Source of the DNA: Shimia sediminis
Lineage (GTDB): Bacteria > Pseudomonadota > Alphaproteobacteria > Rhodobacterales > Rhodobacteraceae
DNA length: 64,000 nucleotides
Assembly (NCBI RefSeq): GCF_003990645.1
Contig: NZ_RYZK01000001.1
Span: forward strand, 186,001-250,000
Direction of reading: 5' to 3'
The translations under genes were made by a program, and so were the position numbers. This document shows, one piece after another, positions 8,807-19,488 of this stretch. Under the pieces are notes generated by a model. It made no database searches and was not told where the DNA came from. It saw only the letters and a program-made list of their open reading frames with translations. The first letter of the stretch is position 1. Each line of letters opens with the position of its first letter.

Positions 8807-10102
8807 TTACCGGTCTTCGATGTCCACATAGTTGCGCTCTGTCTCGCCTTGGTACAGCTGACGAGGACGGCCGATTTTGTGGGCCGGATCCGACAGTTGC
8901 TCTTTCCATTGCGAGATCCAGCCAACCGTGCGCGACAAGGCAAAGATCGGGGTGAACATCGAGGTCGGAAAGCCCATCGCTTCGAGAATGATGCCCGAAT
9001 AGAAATCGACGTTCGGGAACAGTTTTTTCTCGGAGAAGTATGGGTCCGCCAGCGCAGCCTCTTCCAGCGCCTTGGCGGTGGCGAGAACCGGGTTGTCTTC
9101 AACACCCAGAAGGTCAAGCACTTCGTCAGCCGACTGCTTCATCACAGTCGCGCGCGGGTCAAAGTTCTTGTAGACGCGGTGACCAAAGCCCATAAGCCGG
9201 AATGGATCGTTCTTGTCCTTGGCGCGTGCGATGAACTCGGGGATGCGGTCCGGAGTGCCGATCTCTTTCAGCATTTCCAGACAGGCCTGGTTGGCGCCAC
9301 CGTGCGCGGGGCCCCAGAGACAGGCGACACCGGCAGCGATGCAGGCAAACGGGTTGGCACCCGAGGACGAGGCCAGACGCACAGTTGAGGTCGACGCATT
9401 CTGTTCGTGATCTGCATGCAGGGTAAAGATGCGGTCCATGGCACGGGCCAGGATCGGGTTCACCTCATAATCTTCGCAAGGTACTGCAAAACACATGCGC
9501 AGGAAGTTGGACGCATAATCCAGATCGTTGCGCGGATACACAAAGGGCTGACCAATTGTGTATTTATAGGCCATCGCGGCGATTGTCGGCATCTTTGCAA
9601 TCAAGCGGTGCGAGGCGATCTCGCGTTGCAGCGGATCATTGATGTCGGTCGAATCGTGGTAGAATGCCGACATCGCCCCGACAACACCCACGATAATAGC
9701 CATCGGGTGCGCGTCACGGCGGAAACCGCGGAAGAAGTTGATCATCTGCTCATGCACCATGGTGTGGCGCGTGATCGTGGTTTCGAATTCATCCAGCTCC
9801 TTGGCCGACGGCAGATAGCCGTAGAGCAAGAGGAAACACACTTCGAGGTAATGCGATTTGCCGGCCAGCTCATCGATGGGGTAGCCACGGTGCAAAAGGA
9901 CACCTTTTTCACCATCAATGTAGGTGATGGTCGAGTCGCAGGACGCGGTAGAGGTAAAGCCGGGGTCATAGGTGAACACACCAGCCTGGCCATAAAGCTT
10001 GCGGATATCCAGCACGTCTGGGCCTGCGGTTGGCGAATAGATGGGCAGCTCGTATGAGTTGCCGTCAATCGTCAGTGTGGCTTTCTTTTCAGTCTCGGAC
10101 AT
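8807..10102 (-). CDS. gltA: Citrate synthase, type II
   Basis: GltA condenses acetyl-CoA and oxaloacetate to citrate, the entry step of the TCA cycle. The 431-residue product has the family motifs [20 protein letters not shown] and [14 protein letters not shown], which carry the catalytic histidines. The N-terminal extension [20 protein letters not shown] is typical of the NADH-regulated type II enzymes of Gram-negative bacteria. An ATG at 10102 with a GAGGAAGAAAC ribosome site is used; the open frame extends 17 codons upstream without support. It lies downstream of gltX on the same strand with a 77-base gap. Confidence 0.96.
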   Translation of the reverse strand: MSETEKKATLTIDGNSYELPIYSPTAGPDVLDIRKLYGQAGVFTYDPGFTSTASCDSTITYIDGEKGVLLHRGYPIDELAGKSHYLEVCFLLLYGYLPSAKELDEFETTITRHTMVHEQMINFFRGFRRDAHPMAIIVGVVGAMSAFYHDSTDINDPLQREIASHRLIAKMPTIAAMAYKYTIGQPFVYPRNDLDYASNFLRMCFAVPCEDYEVNPILARAMDRIFTLHADHEQNASTSTVRLASSSGANPFACIAAGVACLWGPAHGGANQACLEMLKEIGTPDRIPEFIARAKDKNDPFRLMGFGHRVYKNFDPRATVMKQSADEVLDLLGVEDNPVLATAKALEEAALADPYFSEKKLFPNVDFYSGIILEAMGFPTSMFTPIFALSRTVGWISQWKEQLSDPAHKIGRPRQLYQGETERNYVDIEDR

Positions 10103-10179
10103 ACTGTTTCTTCCTCTCGTGCCCCATGCGCGGACCGCCGGGGAGGTTTCCATTAGGGGGCCGGACTGCCAAGTTGGCG

Positions 10180-11595
10180 TCAGGTCCCGTCTTTTTGTTG
10201 TGATGCTTCCTCGATCCGCGCAACTGTTTCGTCGCGTCCAAGGACGAGCATCATGTCAAACACGCTGGGGGTCGCGGCGCGTCCTGCAAGGGCTGCCCGC
10301 AGCGGACCGGCCATCTTGCCAAACTTGATTTCCTTCGCATCAGCGAAGGCGCCCGTGACAGCCTCCAAACCGTCTCGGGTCCAGCTAGCATTTTGCAGCT
10401 GCGGCGTCAATTCATTCAGTATACAACGGGATACCGTATCGAGGTTTTTGGCGGCTTTCTCATCCGGTTCAATTGGGCGACTTGCGAGAACAAACTCTGC
10501 TTTATCAAGGAGTTCTGGAAAAGTCTTGGCCCGCTCTTTGAGGCAATACATCGCACGTTGCATCAATGCGGACTTTTCGTCGCTGAGGGGGTGGGACCCG
10601 GTCGCAGCGAGAAAATCACCCAGCTCATGCAGCAGTGCGGCGTCATCGCTAACAGCGATATGTTGACCACAAAGGTTTTCCAGCTTTTTTGTATCAAACC
10701 GTGCAGGGCTTTTGCCGATTCCGTCCAGATCGAACCAGTCCTGTGCCTGCGCGTCCGAAAAGAATTCATCGTCCCCGTGGCTCCAGCCCAAGCGCGCGAG
10801 GTAATTGCGCATGCCGGCGGCAGGATAGCCCATCTTCTGATATTCTTCGGCCCCAAGTGCGCCATGACGTTTGGACAATTTCTTGCCATCCGGCCCGTGG
10901 ATCAGTGGAATATGAGCCCAAACCGGAACAGTCCACCCCATCGCCTGATAGATCATCATCTGGCGTGCGGCATTGTTCAGGTGGTCATCGCCGCGGATCA
11001 CATGGGTCACGCCCATGTCGTGATCATCCACAACAACCGCCAGCATGTAGACGGGCGTACCATCCGAGCGCAGCAGGATCATATCGTCCAGCTGGTCGTT
11101 GCGAATGGTCACGTCGCCCTGAACTTCGTCGCGAATGACGGTAGTGCCTTCGTTTGGTGCCTTGATCCGGATGGCAAAGGGGGCGTCCGGGTGTGTGCTG
11201 GCATTGGCCTCCCGCCAGGGGCTGCGAAAAAGGGTGGACTTGCCTTCGGCGCGGGCCTGTTCGCGAAATGCCTGGATTTCTTCCTGTGTGGAAAAGCACT
11301 TATAGGCTTTGCCCTCGGCCAAGAGCTGGCGTGCCACTTCAGCATGCCGTGCCGCCCCTTCGAACTGGCTGACCACGTCGCCGTCATGGTCCAGCCCCAG
11401 CCAGCTTAGGCCCTGCAGGATAGCCTCGGTTGCTTCGGGGGTTGAACGGGCGCGGTCGGTGTCTTCGATGCGCAGCAGGAACTTGCCGTCGCGGCCCCGG
11501 GCATAAAGCCAATTGAACAGCGCGGTGCGCGCACCGCCAATATGCAGATAACCGGTGGGCGAGGGGGCAAAGCGGGTGACGACCTGGTCTGTCAT
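10180..11595 (-). CDS. gltX: Glutamyl-tRNA synthetase
   Basis: This class I aminoacyl-tRNA synthetase charges tRNA-Glu. The 471-residue protein shows the HIGH-type motif [18 protein letters not shown] near the N-terminus and the KMSKS-type motif KKLSKRHGA near residue 240. Full-length domains follow, including the anticodon-binding C-terminus. Many alphaproteobacteria have two gltX paralogues, one of which may charge tRNA-Gln for later amidation; which this is cannot be told here. It is divergent from comEC with a 79-base spacer. Confidence 0.95.
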   Translation of the reverse strand: MTDQVVTRFAPSPTGYLHIGGARTALFNWLYARGRDGKFLLRIEDTDRARSTPEATEAILQGLSWLGLDHDGDVVSQFEGAARHAEVARQLLAEGKAYKCFSTQEEIQAFREQARAEGKSTLFRSPWREANASTHPDAPFAIRIKAPNEGTTVIRDEVQGDVTIRNDQLDDMILLRSDGTPVYMLAVVVDDHDMGVTHVIRGDDHLNNAARQMMIYQAMGWTVPVWAHIPLIHGPDGKKLSKRHGALGAEEYQKMGYPAAGMRNYLARLGWSHGDDEFFSDAQAQDWFDLDGIGKSPARFDTKKLENLCGQHIAVSDDAALLHELGDFLAATGSHPLSDEKSALMQRAMYCLKERAKTFPELLDKAEFVLASRPIEPDEKAAKNLDTVSRCILNELTPQLQNASWTRDGLEAVTGAFADAKEIKFGKMAGPLRAALAGRAATPSVFDMMLVLGRDETVARIEEASQQKDGT

Positions 11596-11674
11596 GACGG
11601 TCTTAACCTTTCCGTAACCAAAATGGAGCTAGCGTTGGCGCCTGTCTAACGACCCTCCGGAATGAGGACAAGGC

Positions 11675-13705
11675 TTGCGCTTGTTTGCCCTGATTGCCGC
11701 GGCTGTACAAGGCCAGCGGGGGCATCTGTTCCCCTGGGTTCCGGTTTGCATCGCAACCGGGATCGGGGGGTACTTCATGTTGCCGCGCGAACCCCATGAC
11801 TGGGAGTTGATCAGCTGCGGAATGGTTTCAGTCGCTTGCGTTCTGATCGCAGCCCGCTCGCACGAAGGGCTGGCTCCGGTGTTTGTTGGTCTCAGCTTTG
11901 TGGCATTCGGCATCGTCCTCGCCAATTTCCGCGCGGTACACGTGGCCGCCCCGGTTCTGGAGTTTCGCTACTACGGCGCCATCGAGGGCGAGGTTGTGGG
12001 GTTGGACCGTTCTGGATCGGACAAGCTGCGGATGACGCTTGGTGATGTGGTGCTCGACAATGTTCCGCCCACACGCACCCCCCATCTGGTGCGCGTTTCG
12101 TTGCACGGAGAGCAGGCTTATGTGACCCCCATGCCGGGGATGCGGGTGATCATGGCAGGACACCTTTCGCCGCCATCGGGCGCGGTCGAGCCGGGGGGCT
12201 TTGATTTTCAGCGCCATGCCTGGTTTCAGCGGATCGGCGCGGTCGGCTACACCCGGACACCTGTGCTTGCTCTGCAGAATCCGGTATCAGGACAGGGCGT
12301 GTTTGGCCTGCGGATGGCCATGTCACACCACATTCAGACTTATCTGCCCGGAGATGTGGGTGGGTTTGCTGCGGCCGTGTCGACCGGGGATCGCAGTGGT
12401 ATCGGGCGGTCCACAGTCGACGCACTCCGAGGATCCAATCTCGCGCATTTACTGGCGATCTCGGGGCTGCATCTGGGGCTGTTGGCCGGGTTCGTATTCG
12501 CTGTGGTGCGCTTTGGCATTTCGCTTGTGCCTGCGATTGGCTTACGCGTGTCAGCCAAAAAGATCGCTGCAGTAACCGCTCTGGGAGCTTCGGCGGTTTA
12601 TCTGGCGCTGTCGGGCGGCAATGTGGCCACCCAGCGGGCCTTTATCATGGCGGCGGTTGCCCTTGTTGCGGTGATGTTAGATCGCCGAGCGCTGAGCCTA
12701 CGGGCCGTTGCCCTGGCTGCCATCATCGTCATGCTGTTGCGCCCCGAGACGATCCTGGGGCCTGGGTTCCAGATGTCCTTTGCCGCGACAACGGCGCTGG
12801 TGGCAGTGTTCGGCGTCTTGCGGGACCATGAGGGGTTCAGATTGCCGCGATGGTTACGTCCGGTGGCCGCAGTGTTCATCTCATCCTTGGTTGCAGGGCT
12901 GGCCACAGCACCGATTGCAGCGGCCCATTTCAACGTGATCTCGCACTATGGGTTGCCAGCGAACCTCTTGGCGGTGCCGGTCATGGGCATGCTTGTTGTC
13001 CCTTCGGCGGTACTGGCCTTGTGTCTGGCCCCGTTTGGGCTGGAGGGCATTGGCCTCTGGGCGATGGGGTTGGGGCTCGAATGGATTCTGACTGTCGCAC
13101 ATGTCTTTGCCGATCGTCCTGACGCACGGGGGTATGTGCTCAGTCCGCCGGGGCTGGTGCTCCCCTTGTTTGCGATGGGCATGTTGGTTCTGATGATGTG
13201 GCAGGGACGTCTCAGGGCACTTGGGTTGGTTGTGGCCCTTGCGGCGCTGACCCTGTGGCAAAGGTCAGAACGTCCTGATGTCCTGATCGCTGATACGGGT
13301 GGGTTGGTGGGCGTCATGACCCCCGACGGGCGGGCATTGAGCAAACCACGCGGTGCGGGCTTTATCGCCTCCAACTGGCTCGAGAATGACGGCGACTCGG
13401 CGGATCAGGAACAGGCCGCCGCGCGATTCATTGGCGGTTCGGGGGATGTGTCCCAAACAGCGATTGGTGACAGCCGTGTGCTGCATGTCAAAGGCAAAAC
13501 CGCGTCGCTGGCGTTTCGAGATTGTGGGCAGGGCGATATCGTTGTCTTCACCCATGAGGCAGTCAGTGATTTGCCATGCACTGTCTTCACGCCGTCAGTC
13601 CTGAAATCGACGGGCGCCATTTCCCTGCATGCCGACAAGGGGGGGCTAAAAATGAAAACAGCCCGCGAGGTCAGCGGGCTGCGTCTTTGGAACCAGGCGA
13701 AATAG
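11675..13705 (+). CDS. comEC: ComEC/Rec2-family DNA uptake channel
   Basis: ComEC forms the inner-membrane channel that imports single-stranded DNA in natural transformation. The 676-residue product has an N-terminal OB-like DUF4131 region (about residues 30-170), then the Competence domain with the signature NLAHLLAISGLHLGLL and about ten membrane segments (250-510). The C-terminus is only about 150 residues long and lacks a recognisable beta-lactamase-fold nuclease, so this looks like the short form. A TTG start at 11675 follows GAGGACAAGG; no better start was found. Rhodobacterales also use ComEC for gene transfer agent DNA entry, which fits the endolysin/holin pair at 2.6 kb. Its 3' end contains the lexA terminator. 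Confidence 0.85.
   Translation: MRLFALIAAAVQGQRGHLFPWVPVCIATGIGGYFMLPREPHDWELISCGMVSVACVLIAARSHEGLAPVFVGLSFVAFGIVLANFRAVHVAAPVLEFRYYGAIEGEVVGLDRSGSDKLRMTLGDVVLDNVPPTRTPHLVRVSLHGEQAYVTPMPGMRVIMAGHLSPPSGAVEPGGFDFQRHAWFQRIGAVGYTRTPVLALQNPVSGQGVFGLRMAMSHHIQTYLPGDVGGFAAAVSTGDRSGIGRSTVDALRGSNLAHLLAISGLHLGLLAGFVFAVVRFGISLVPAIGLRVSAKKIAAVTALGASAVYLALSGGNVATQRAFIMAAVALVAVMLDRRALSLRAVALAAIIVMLLRPETILGPGFQMSFAATTALVAVFGVLRDHEGFRLPRWLRPVAAVFISSLVAGLATAPIAAAHFNVISHYGLPANLLAVPVMGMLVVPSAVLALCLAPFGLEGIGLWAMGLGLEWILTVAHVFADRPDARGYVLSPPGLVLPLFAMGMLVLMMWQGRLRALGLVVALAALTLWQRSERPDVLIADTGGLVGVMTPDGRALSKPRGAGFIASNWLENDGDSADQEQAAARFIGGSGDVSQTAIGDSRVLHVKGKTASLAFRDCGQGDIVVFTHEAVSDLPCTVFTPSVLKSTGAISLHADKGGLKMKTAREVSGLRLWNQAK
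13648..13681 (-). terminator. lexA terminator lying inside the comEC 3' end
   Basis: CAGCCCGC, a seven-base loop and GCGGGCTG form a perfect 8-bp stem (13659-13681). On the minus strand it is followed by TTTTCATTTTTAG. It ends lexA transcripts within comEC coding sequence. Confidence 0.75.
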
Positions 13706-13708
13706 GCG

Positions 13709-14425
13709 TCAGTAGGTGCGGATCAATCCGACCAGACAGCCCTGAACCTTAACCTTGTCCTCGGGGTAGACCCGGGTTTCATAGGCCGCATTGGCGGCTT
13801 CGAGGGCAATCGAGCTGCCGTTGTGATGGAACCGCTTCAGCGTCGCCTCCTGATCTTCGACCAAGGCCACAACAATATCGCCGTTATCCGCAGTCGTGGT
13901 TTCGCGGATGATCACGACATCACCATTGTTGATGCCCGCTTCGATCATCGAGTCGCCCTTGACCTCCAGCGCATAGTGGCTGCCAGCGTTGCGCAACATG
14001 GCACCGGGAACGGCAATGTGGTGATCCACGTGGCTGATGGCTTCAATCGGAACCCCGGCTGCGATCTTACCCATGACAGGCAGTTCACGGGCATGCAGAA
14101 TAACCTCGTCCGGTGTCACATTCGCCGGTTGTGACGGCGACGGATGCGGGCCGTTGATCACACGTGGTTCAAACCCGGATGTGGTTGGCGCAGAAGGAAC
14201 GCCGCCAAGCGATTCCGGCAGCTTTACAATCTCAATGGCCCGGGCCCGGTGAGCCAGTCGCCGGATAAAGCCACGCTCTTCTAGGGCGGTGATCAACCTG
14301 TGGATGCCGGATTTTGAGCGTAGGTCCAACGCATCTTTCATTTCATCAAAGCTCGGCGGGACGCCATCCCGTTGCAAACGAATGTGAATGAATTCGAGCA
14401 GGTCCAGTTGCTTTTTGGTCAGCAT
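13709..14425 (-). CDS. lexA: LexA repressor of the SOS response
   Basis: LexA represses DNA-damage genes and cleaves itself when RecA is activated. The 238-residue product starts [17 protein letters not shown], with the N-terminal winged helix in residues 1-70. The Ala-Gly cleavage site is in KIAAGVPIE, the catalytic serine is in [10 protein letters not shown], and the lysine is in the later QEATLKRF region. The alphaproteobacterial linker is long. An ATG at 14425 has an AAGAGG ribosome site; the open frame extends eight codons further. Two alphaproteobacterial SOS boxes lie upstream, so it is autoregulated. It is downstream of moeA on the same strand but has its own promoter region. Confidence 0.95.
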   Translation of the reverse strand: MLTKKQLDLLEFIHIRLQRDGVPPSFDEMKDALDLRSKSGIHRLITALEERGFIRRLAHRARAIEIVKLPESLGGVPSAPTTSGFEPRVINGPHPSPSQPANVTPDEVILHARELPVMGKIAAGVPIEAISHVDHHIAVPGAMLRNAGSHYALEVKGDSMIEAGINNGDVVIIRETTTADNGDIVVALVEDQEATLKRFHHNGSSIALEAANAAYETRVYPEDKVKVQGCLVGLIRTY

Positions 14426-14457
14426 GAGGGGCCTCTTTTGCGGCTGCATATGCTTTT

Positions 14458-14472
14458 GTTCTACGCATGTTC
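14458..14472. promoter_or_regulatory. SOS box 1 (LexA operator)
   Basis: GTTC-TACGCAT-GTTC is an exact match to the alphaproteobacterial GTTC-N7-GTTC LexA box. It ends 33 bases upstream of the lexA start codon. Confidence 0.9.
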
Positions 14473-14495
14473 CTGTTTTGTGTCAACGAATTTGG

Positions 14496-14510
14496 GAACA
14501 GGCCGTGAAC
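14496..14510. promoter_or_regulatory. SOS box 2 (LexA operator, opposite orientation)
   Basis: GAAC-AGGCCGT-GAAC is the same LexA motif read on the other strand. It lies 23 bases beyond box 1 and 71 bases from the lexA start, close to the moeA stop. Confidence 0.85.
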
Positions 14511-14525
14511 ATAATCCGCAAAGCC

Positions 14526-15701
14526 CTAGATTGGCAGGAACCCAAGAACCTCGCCCGCCTCGCGTGTCTCATCATTCGGCGGGCGGATTGCAAGGGCATT
14601 GGCCTCGGCCAGAACCGTCAAGAGAGAGCTGTCCTGACGCTCAAAGATGGTCATTGTCCCGTTCTCAACCCGCGCGCGCATATAGTGCTGACGGGGTCCA
14701 TTGGCCGGAACCGATGCCGCCAGCGGGGCGCTGCGTTCCGGCGCGGGCGCGGCGCCCAGGCCCAGCATGGCACGCACGACCGGTGTCACAAAGACATGCC
14801 CGCAAACCATGGCCGAGACCGGATTGCCGGGCAGTCCGATCATCATGGCACCACCAGCAAGCCTGCCTGCCATCAACGGTTTTCCGGGGCGCATCAGGAT
14901 TTTGTAAAAGCTGCGATCCATGCCGAGGTCCGCGGCCACATCCCCCACCAGATCATGATCCCCAACCGATGCACCCCCTATGGTCAGCACAAGGTCCGCG
15001 TCATCCACAAGAGAAAATGCGGTCTCTAAGGACTCGCGCGTGTCGCGTGCGATCGGCAAAAGTCGGGCTTCTGCCCCAAGATCACGCAGCATGGCCTGCA
15101 ACCCAAAAGAGTTCGAGGCAATGATCTGATCGGGGCCGGGGTTTTCACCTGGCATCACCAATTCATCGCCGGTCGACAGGATCGCGACGCGCGGGCGGCG
15201 TGTGACCGGCACTTCGGCAATGTTCATCGCTGCCAAAAGCGCAATGTCAGAAGGGCACAAAAGCCGCGGTGCGGAAAACTCTTGCCCGTCGGTGAAATCT
15301 GCGCCCGCGGGGCGAATGTGAAATCCCTGGTCGAGGGTTTCGCGCAGCGTGATGGTGTCACCGTCGCGGGTCACATCCTCTTGAATGACCACGCGGGTGG
15401 CCCCGTCAGGCACAGGCGCACCGGTGAAAATGCGCACGCATTGACCAGACCGGACCTTGCCCTCAAAGGCATGCCCGGCAGCGGCCTCTCCGATCACGTC
15501 AAAGCGGACGCCCGGCGTGACCTCTTGTGCGATCATCGCGTAGCCGTCCATGGCGGACCCAGCAAAGGGGGGCTGATTTCGCGTTGCTCTGACGCTCTTT
15601 GCCAGAACGCGGCCGTTGGCTTGTGACAAGGGGACGGTCTCAACATCCAAGGGTGAGGCCAGTGCGAACAGATGATCGAGAGCTTCTGAAACCGTGATCA
15701 T
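14526..15701 (-). CDS. moeA: Molybdopterin molybdotransferase MoeA
   Basis: MoeA inserts molybdate into adenylylated molybdopterin in molybdenum cofactor synthesis. The 391-residue product has the family motifs [22 protein letters not shown]-like ([14 protein letters not shown]), STGDELV, and GGASVGDHD followed by [10 protein letters not shown]. Its start overlaps the moaC stop by four bases. It is the last gene of the trpG-trpD-ung-trpC-moaC-moeA run. Confidence 0.95.
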   Translation of the reverse strand: MITVSEALDHLFALASPLDVETVPLSQANGRVLAKSVRATRNQPPFAGSAMDGYAMIAQEVTPGVRFDVIGEAAAGHAFEGKVRSGQCVRIFTGAPVPDGATRVVIQEDVTRDGDTITLRETLDQGFHIRPAGADFTDGQEFSAPRLLCPSDIALLAAMNIAEVPVTRRPRVAILSTGDELVMPGENPGPDQIIASNSFGLQAMLRDLGAEARLLPIARDTRESLETAFSLVDDADLVLTIGGASVGDHDLVGDVAADLGMDRSFYKILMRPGKPLMAGRLAGGAMMIGLPGNPVSAMVCGHVFVTPVVRAMLGLGAAPAPERSAPLAASVPANGPRQHYMRARVENGTMTIFERQDSSLLTVLAEANALAIRPPNDETREAGEVLGFLPI

Positions 15702-16183
15702 TCCGCCTCGTATCTCCCTGATTTTCCGCCATCCTTCAGGACCACGCGGATACCGCCGATCTCCATCGCTTTATCCACGGCCTTGGACATGTCATAGACC
15801 GTCAGCGCCGCGACATTGACAGCTGTCAGCGCCTCCATCTCAACACCCGTTTGACCCGTGGTTTTCACGGTGGCCTCAATCCGCACTCCCGGCAGGGCAG
15901 CGTCCGGTGTCAGTTCCACGGCAACTTTGGTGATGGGCAGGGGGTGACACAGGGGGATCAGCGTTGAGCACTGTTTTGCACCCATGATCCCGGCGAGACG
16001 CGCAACGCCCAGAACATCCCCCTTTTTGGCGCGACCTTCCTGAATAATATCAAAGGTTTCCCGCGCCATCCTGATCCAGCCTTCGGCCACGGCGACGCGC
16101 GATGTGACGGCCTTGTCGGAGACATCCACCATGTGGGCGTCGCCCTTGCCATCAAAATGGGTCAGACCGGTATCCGTTGCCAT
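15698..16183 (-). CDS. moaC: Cyclic pyranopterin monophosphate synthase MoaC
   Basis: MoaC acts after MoaA in the first step of molybdenum cofactor synthesis. The 161-residue product shows [16 protein letters not shown] at the N-terminus, [16 protein letters not shown], and the C-terminal [22 protein letters not shown], all typical. It overlaps moeA by four bases and shares one base with the trpC stop (TGATG), so translation is probably coupled from trpC through moeA. Confidence 0.96.
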   Translation of the reverse strand: MATDTGLTHFDGKGDAHMVDVSDKAVTSRVAVAEGWIRMARETFDIIQEGRAKKGDVLGVARLAGIMGAKQCSTLIPLCHPLPITKVAVELTPDAALPGVRIEATVKTTGQTGVEMEALTAVNVAALTVYDMSKAVDKAMEIGGIRVVLKDGGKSGRYEAE

Positions 16184-16995
16184 CAGAAACCTCCGGGGCG
16201 CAGGGGATTGGCCAACAGGCTGCGCGTTGCGACTTCGACATCATCCTGACGCATCAGGCTTTCGCCGATCAGGAAGATGCGCGCCCCGTAACGGGCCATG
16301 TCCGCCAGATCTTCTGAGCTGTTCAGACCGCTTTCAGACACCAGCATCCGATCCGCGGGGACCAGTTTTGACAGGGTGCGCGTGGTGTCGAGTGTGGTCT
16401 CAAAGGTTTTGAGATTGCGGTTGTTGATGCCCATCAACGGCGACTTCAGGTGACAGGCGCGCTCAAGCTCGGCGGCATCATGCACTTCAATCAGCACATC
16501 CATGCCCCAGCCAAAGGCGGCGTCTTCGAGTTCCTGGGCCTGGGCATCGCTGACCGACGCCATGATGATCAGGATACAATCCGCGCCAAGGGCACGGGCT
16601 TCGGCAACCTGATAGGTGTCGTACATGAAATCCTTGCGCAGCGCTGGCAGGCTAGTCGCTTCGCGCGCGGCGGTCAAATAGTCCTTGGCCCCCTGAAAGC
16701 TCGGCGTATCCGTCAGCACGGACAGACAGGCAGCCCCTCCGGCCTCATAGGCCTGCGCGAGCGATGGCGGGTCAAAATCGGGCCGGATCAACCCCTTGGA
16801 AGGCGAAGCTTTTTTGACTTCGGCGATCAACCCATAGCCCTCACGTGCTTTCAGCCGCAAGGCTTCGGCAAAGCCGCGGACAGGGCTTGCCTCTCGGGCT
16901 TCGGCTTCGAGTGCTTCGAGTGGCTTGGCGGCCTTGTCAGCGGCCACTTCGTCGAGCTTGTAAGCCTTGATCTTGTCGAGAACAGTCTCAGTCAT
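16183..16995 (-). CDS. trpC: Indole-3-glycerol phosphate synthase
   Basis: TrpC closes the indole ring in tryptophan synthesis. The 270-residue (beta/alpha)8 barrel has the catalytic motif [15 protein letters not shown] with the lysine and the phosphate-binding motif [13 protein letters not shown]. It is a single-function enzyme, not fused to TrpF. It overlaps ung by four bases upstream and moaC by one base downstream, inside the trp operon. Confidence 0.96.
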   Translation of the reverse strand: MTETVLDKIKAYKLDEVAADKAAKPLEALEAEAREASPVRGFAEALRLKAREGYGLIAEVKKASPSKGLIRPDFDPPSLAQAYEAGGAACLSVLTDTPSFQGAKDYLTAAREATSLPALRKDFMYDTYQVAEARALGADCILIIMASVSDAQAQELEDAAFGWGMDVLIEVHDAAELERACHLKSPLMGINNRNLKTFETTLDTTRTLSKLVPADRMLVSESGLNSSEDLADMARYGARIFLIGESLMRQDDVEVATRSLLANPLRPGGF

Positions 16996-17648
16996 GCAGT
17001 CGTCCAGTCGATTTGCGGCTCACCTCGGGCGACGAGCCACGTGTTGATCCGTGAAAACGGACGCGAGCCGAAAAATCCGCGCCGCGCCGACAATGGTGAC
17101 GGATGCGCAGATTCGATCAGCAGATGGTCGCCGCCATTTTTAGGCGTTGAGATGTGAGGCGCAAGGGCCTGCGCCTGTTTGCCCCAAAGAACAAAGGCCG
17201 TGGGTCTCTGCGAGACCTCGCGCAGCACCTGTTGCGCAAGGGGTTGCCACCCAAGCTTTGCGTGGCCGTTGGCCTGACCGGACGGCACGGTCAGAACTGT
17301 ATTGAGCAACAGGACGCCCTGATCGGCCCAAAACCGCAGGTCGCCGGTAAGAGGCGCTGCGCCAAGGTCATCGATCATTTCCTTGAAGATGTTGTTCAGC
17401 GATCTTGGCAACGGCAGCACGTGGGGCTCAACCGAAAACGACAGCCCATGCGCATGGCCGGGTGTCGGATAAGGATCCTGGCCCAGGATGACAACGCGCG
17501 TCGCTTGCGGGGCGCAGCGTTCGAACGCTGCGAACACCTGATCCTCGGGGGGCAGAATGTCTCTTGTGTCCTGCGCAAGCGTTTTGGAAATCGCCGGGTA
17601 GTCCGAGGTAAAGAACGGCAGATGAGCCCAGGTGTCAGGGTAGTGCAT
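16992..17648 (-). CDS. ung: Uracil-DNA glycosylase, family 1
   Basis: Ung removes uracil from DNA to start base-excision repair. The 218-residue product carries [20 protein letters not shown] with the catalytic Asp58 and the DNA-loop motif [16 protein letters not shown] with the catalytic histidine. It sits between trpD and trpC, overlapping trpC by four bases, so it is expressed with tryptophan synthesis genes. A perfect palindrome lies between trpD and ung and may adjust its expression. Confidence 0.96.
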   Translation of the reverse strand: MHYPDTWAHLPFFTSDYPAISKTLAQDTRDILPPEDQVFAAFERCAPQATRVVILGQDPYPTPGHAHGLSFSVEPHVLPLPRSLNNIFKEMIDDLGAAPLTGDLRFWADQGVLLLNTVLTVPSGQANGHAKLGWQPLAQQVLREVSQRPTAFVLWGKQAQALAPHISTPKNGGDHLLIESAHPSPLSARRGFFGSRPFSRINTWLVARGEPQIDWTTA

Positions 17649-17670
17649 AAGCGATCTTTCCGGGTCGGGA

Positions 17671-17694
17671 CCAAGCGGTTTCGAAACCGCTTGG
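17671..17694. other. 24-bp perfect palindrome between trpD and ung
   Basis: CCAAGCGGTTTC followed directly by GAAACCGCTTGG forms an uninterrupted palindrome. It starts 22 bases upstream of the ung ATG and ends 11 bases from the trpD stop. There is no T-run, so it may be an RNA-stabilising or processing hairpin rather than a terminator. Confidence 0.6.
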
Positions 17695-17705
17695 CTGCGA
17701 TTGCC

Positions 17706-18725
17706 TCAGGTGGCCGAGGTTGCCTTGGCCAAAGCTTCGATCTTGGCCTTTGCCGCACCACTGTCGATACTTTCGCGTGCTTTTTCAACGCCTTCTCGCA
17801 GATCGCTCGCAGCGTCTGCCACCACAAGGGCAGCCGCCGAATTCAAAAGCACCGCATCGCGATAGGCATTCTGCGCGCCGCCAAGCAGGTTGCGGAATTC
17901 AATGGCGTTTTGTTCCGGTGTGCCGCCAAGAATGTCCTCAAACCGATGCACAGGCAGCCCGGCATCTTCCGGGTGCAGTTCGATGTCTTTCACCGTTCCG
18001 TCCGTCTCTAGCGCTGACACCCAGCTCACGCCGGAGATGGCCAGTTCGTCCGTACCGTCCGACCCATGCACCAGCCATGCGCGTTCACTGCCCAGCTGTG
18101 CCAAGGTTTCGGCCATAGGGCGGATCAGATCGCGGGAAAAGGCGCCGGTGAGCTGACGTTTGGCACCTGCCGGGTTGGTCAAAGGGCCAAGGATGTTGAA
18201 GATCGTGCGGGTGCCCAGCTCTTGCCGGGTTGGCATTACATGGGCGATGGCCGGGTGGTGCATCGGCGCCATCATAAAGGCGATGCCGCATTCTGCCAGC
18301 GCCCGTTCCACCACCGCAGGCCCGACCATGACGTTGATGCCCATCTGCCCGAGGGCATCTGCCGCGCCGGATTTCGACGACAGGTTGCGGTTGCCGTGTT
18401 TCGCGACGGGCACGCCTGCGCCGGCCACCACAAAGGCTGTGGCGGTCGAGATGTTCAGCGTGCCCTTGCCGTCACCACCGGTGCCGACGATGTCCATCGC
18501 ACCTTTGGGGGCTTTCACAGCGTTACACTTGGCGCGCATCACGGCAGCGGCTGCCGCATATTCGTCAACTGTCTCACCACGCGTTCGCATGGCCATCAAC
18601 AGGCCACCACACTGGCTGGGCGTGGCTTCGCCTTCGAACAGGATCTCAAAGGCCTGTTCAGCCTCATCCCGGGTCAGCGGGCGTTCGGCGGCGGCACCGA
18701 TAAGGGGCTTGATCGCGTCACTCAT
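17706..18725 (-). CDS. trpD: Anthranilate phosphoribosyltransferase
   Basis: TrpD transfers phosphoribose to anthranilate, the second step of tryptophan synthesis. The 339-residue product has the PRPP-binding motif [17 protein letters not shown], the [18 protein letters not shown] segment and [16 protein letters not shown]. It is a separate gene, not fused to trpG, and overlaps the trpG stop by four bases. Confidence 0.96.
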   Translation of the reverse strand: MSDAIKPLIGAAAERPLTRDEAEQAFEILFEGEATPSQCGGLLMAMRTRGETVDEYAAAAAVMRAKCNAVKAPKGAMDIVGTGGDGKGTLNISTATAFVVAGAGVPVAKHGNRNLSSKSGAADALGQMGINVMVGPAVVERALAECGIAFMMAPMHHPAIAHVMPTRQELGTRTIFNILGPLTNPAGAKRQLTGAFSRDLIRPMAETLAQLGSERAWLVHGSDGTDELAISGVSWVSALETDGTVKDIELHPEDAGLPVHRFEDILGGTPEQNAIEFRNLLGGAQNAYRDAVLLNSAAALVVADAASDLREGVEKARESIDSGAAKAKIEALAKATSAT

Positions 18726-19315
18726 GCCGGTTCCCCTTCTGTGGCGGGCATCATGTCGAGAAATGTCTTGAGCATCGCGTGACCGTGCTCTGAGGCGATG
18801 GATTCGGGGTGGAACTGTACGCCCTGAATAGGCAGTTCCCTGTGCTGCAGACCCATGATCGTGCCGTCCTCGAGCCAGGCGGTGACCTCGAGACAGTCCG
18901 GCAGGCTTTCACGATCCACCACCAGCGAATGGTACCGCGTGGCGTCAAAGGGCGAGGGCAGCCCGGCAAAGACACCGCCACCGTTGTGGTGCATCTTGCC
19001 CATCTTGCCGTGTACGATCTCGTGACAGCGCACCACCTCGCCGCCAAAGGCCTGACCGATGGTCTGATGCCCCAGACATACGCCCATCAGTGGTGTTTTT
19101 GTTTCTGCCGCGGCTTCGGTCAGGGCAAGACAGATACCGGCCTGATCCGGATCACAGGGGCCCGGAGACAGCAGAATCCCCGCCGGGTTCATGCCCATGG
19201 CGTCCTGCACGGTCAGAGCGTCGTTGCGATAAACGCTGACATCTGCGCCCAATTCACCCAGGTAATGCACCAGATTGTAGGTAAAGCTGTCGTAATTATC
19301 GATCAGGAGCAGCAT
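18722..19315 (-). CDS. trpG: Anthranilate synthase component II (glutamine amidotransferase)
   Basis: TrpG supplies ammonia from glutamine to TrpE; the same protein may serve as PabA for folate. The 197-residue product begins [20 protein letters not shown] and has the nucleophile-elbow cysteine in [15 protein letters not shown] and the HPES histidine/glutamate pair. The open frame runs far upstream without family resemblance, so the ATG at 19315 with GAAGAAG upstream is used. Its partner trpE is about 31 kb away at 50.3 kb instead of adjacent. It is first in the trpG-D-ung-C-moaC-moeA operon and divergent from the yibQ-like gene. Confidence 0.95.
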   Translation of the reverse strand: MLLLIDNYDSFTYNLVHYLGELGADVSVYRNDALTVQDAMGMNPAGILLSPGPCDPDQAGICLALTEAAAETKTPLMGVCLGHQTIGQAFGGEVVRCHEIVHGKMGKMHHNGGGVFAGLPSPFDATRYHSLVVDRESLPDCLEVTAWLEDGTIMGLQHRELPIQGVQFHPESIASEHGHAMLKTFLDMMPATEGEPA

Positions 19316-19488
19316 TTTGCACTTCTTCGTCTTAAGTGTGAAAACAGGGTAGAGACCCTGCCCATGGTCGCGGTATACATGTTCAGGCTTGACGCGCAGG
19401 GTCAAGGGGGGCGCGAGCAGGAACGCCCTCAGAAACAGCACTTCGTGGCGCGATAGGCGCGATCGGAGACAACAAAGGGGCAAAGCAG

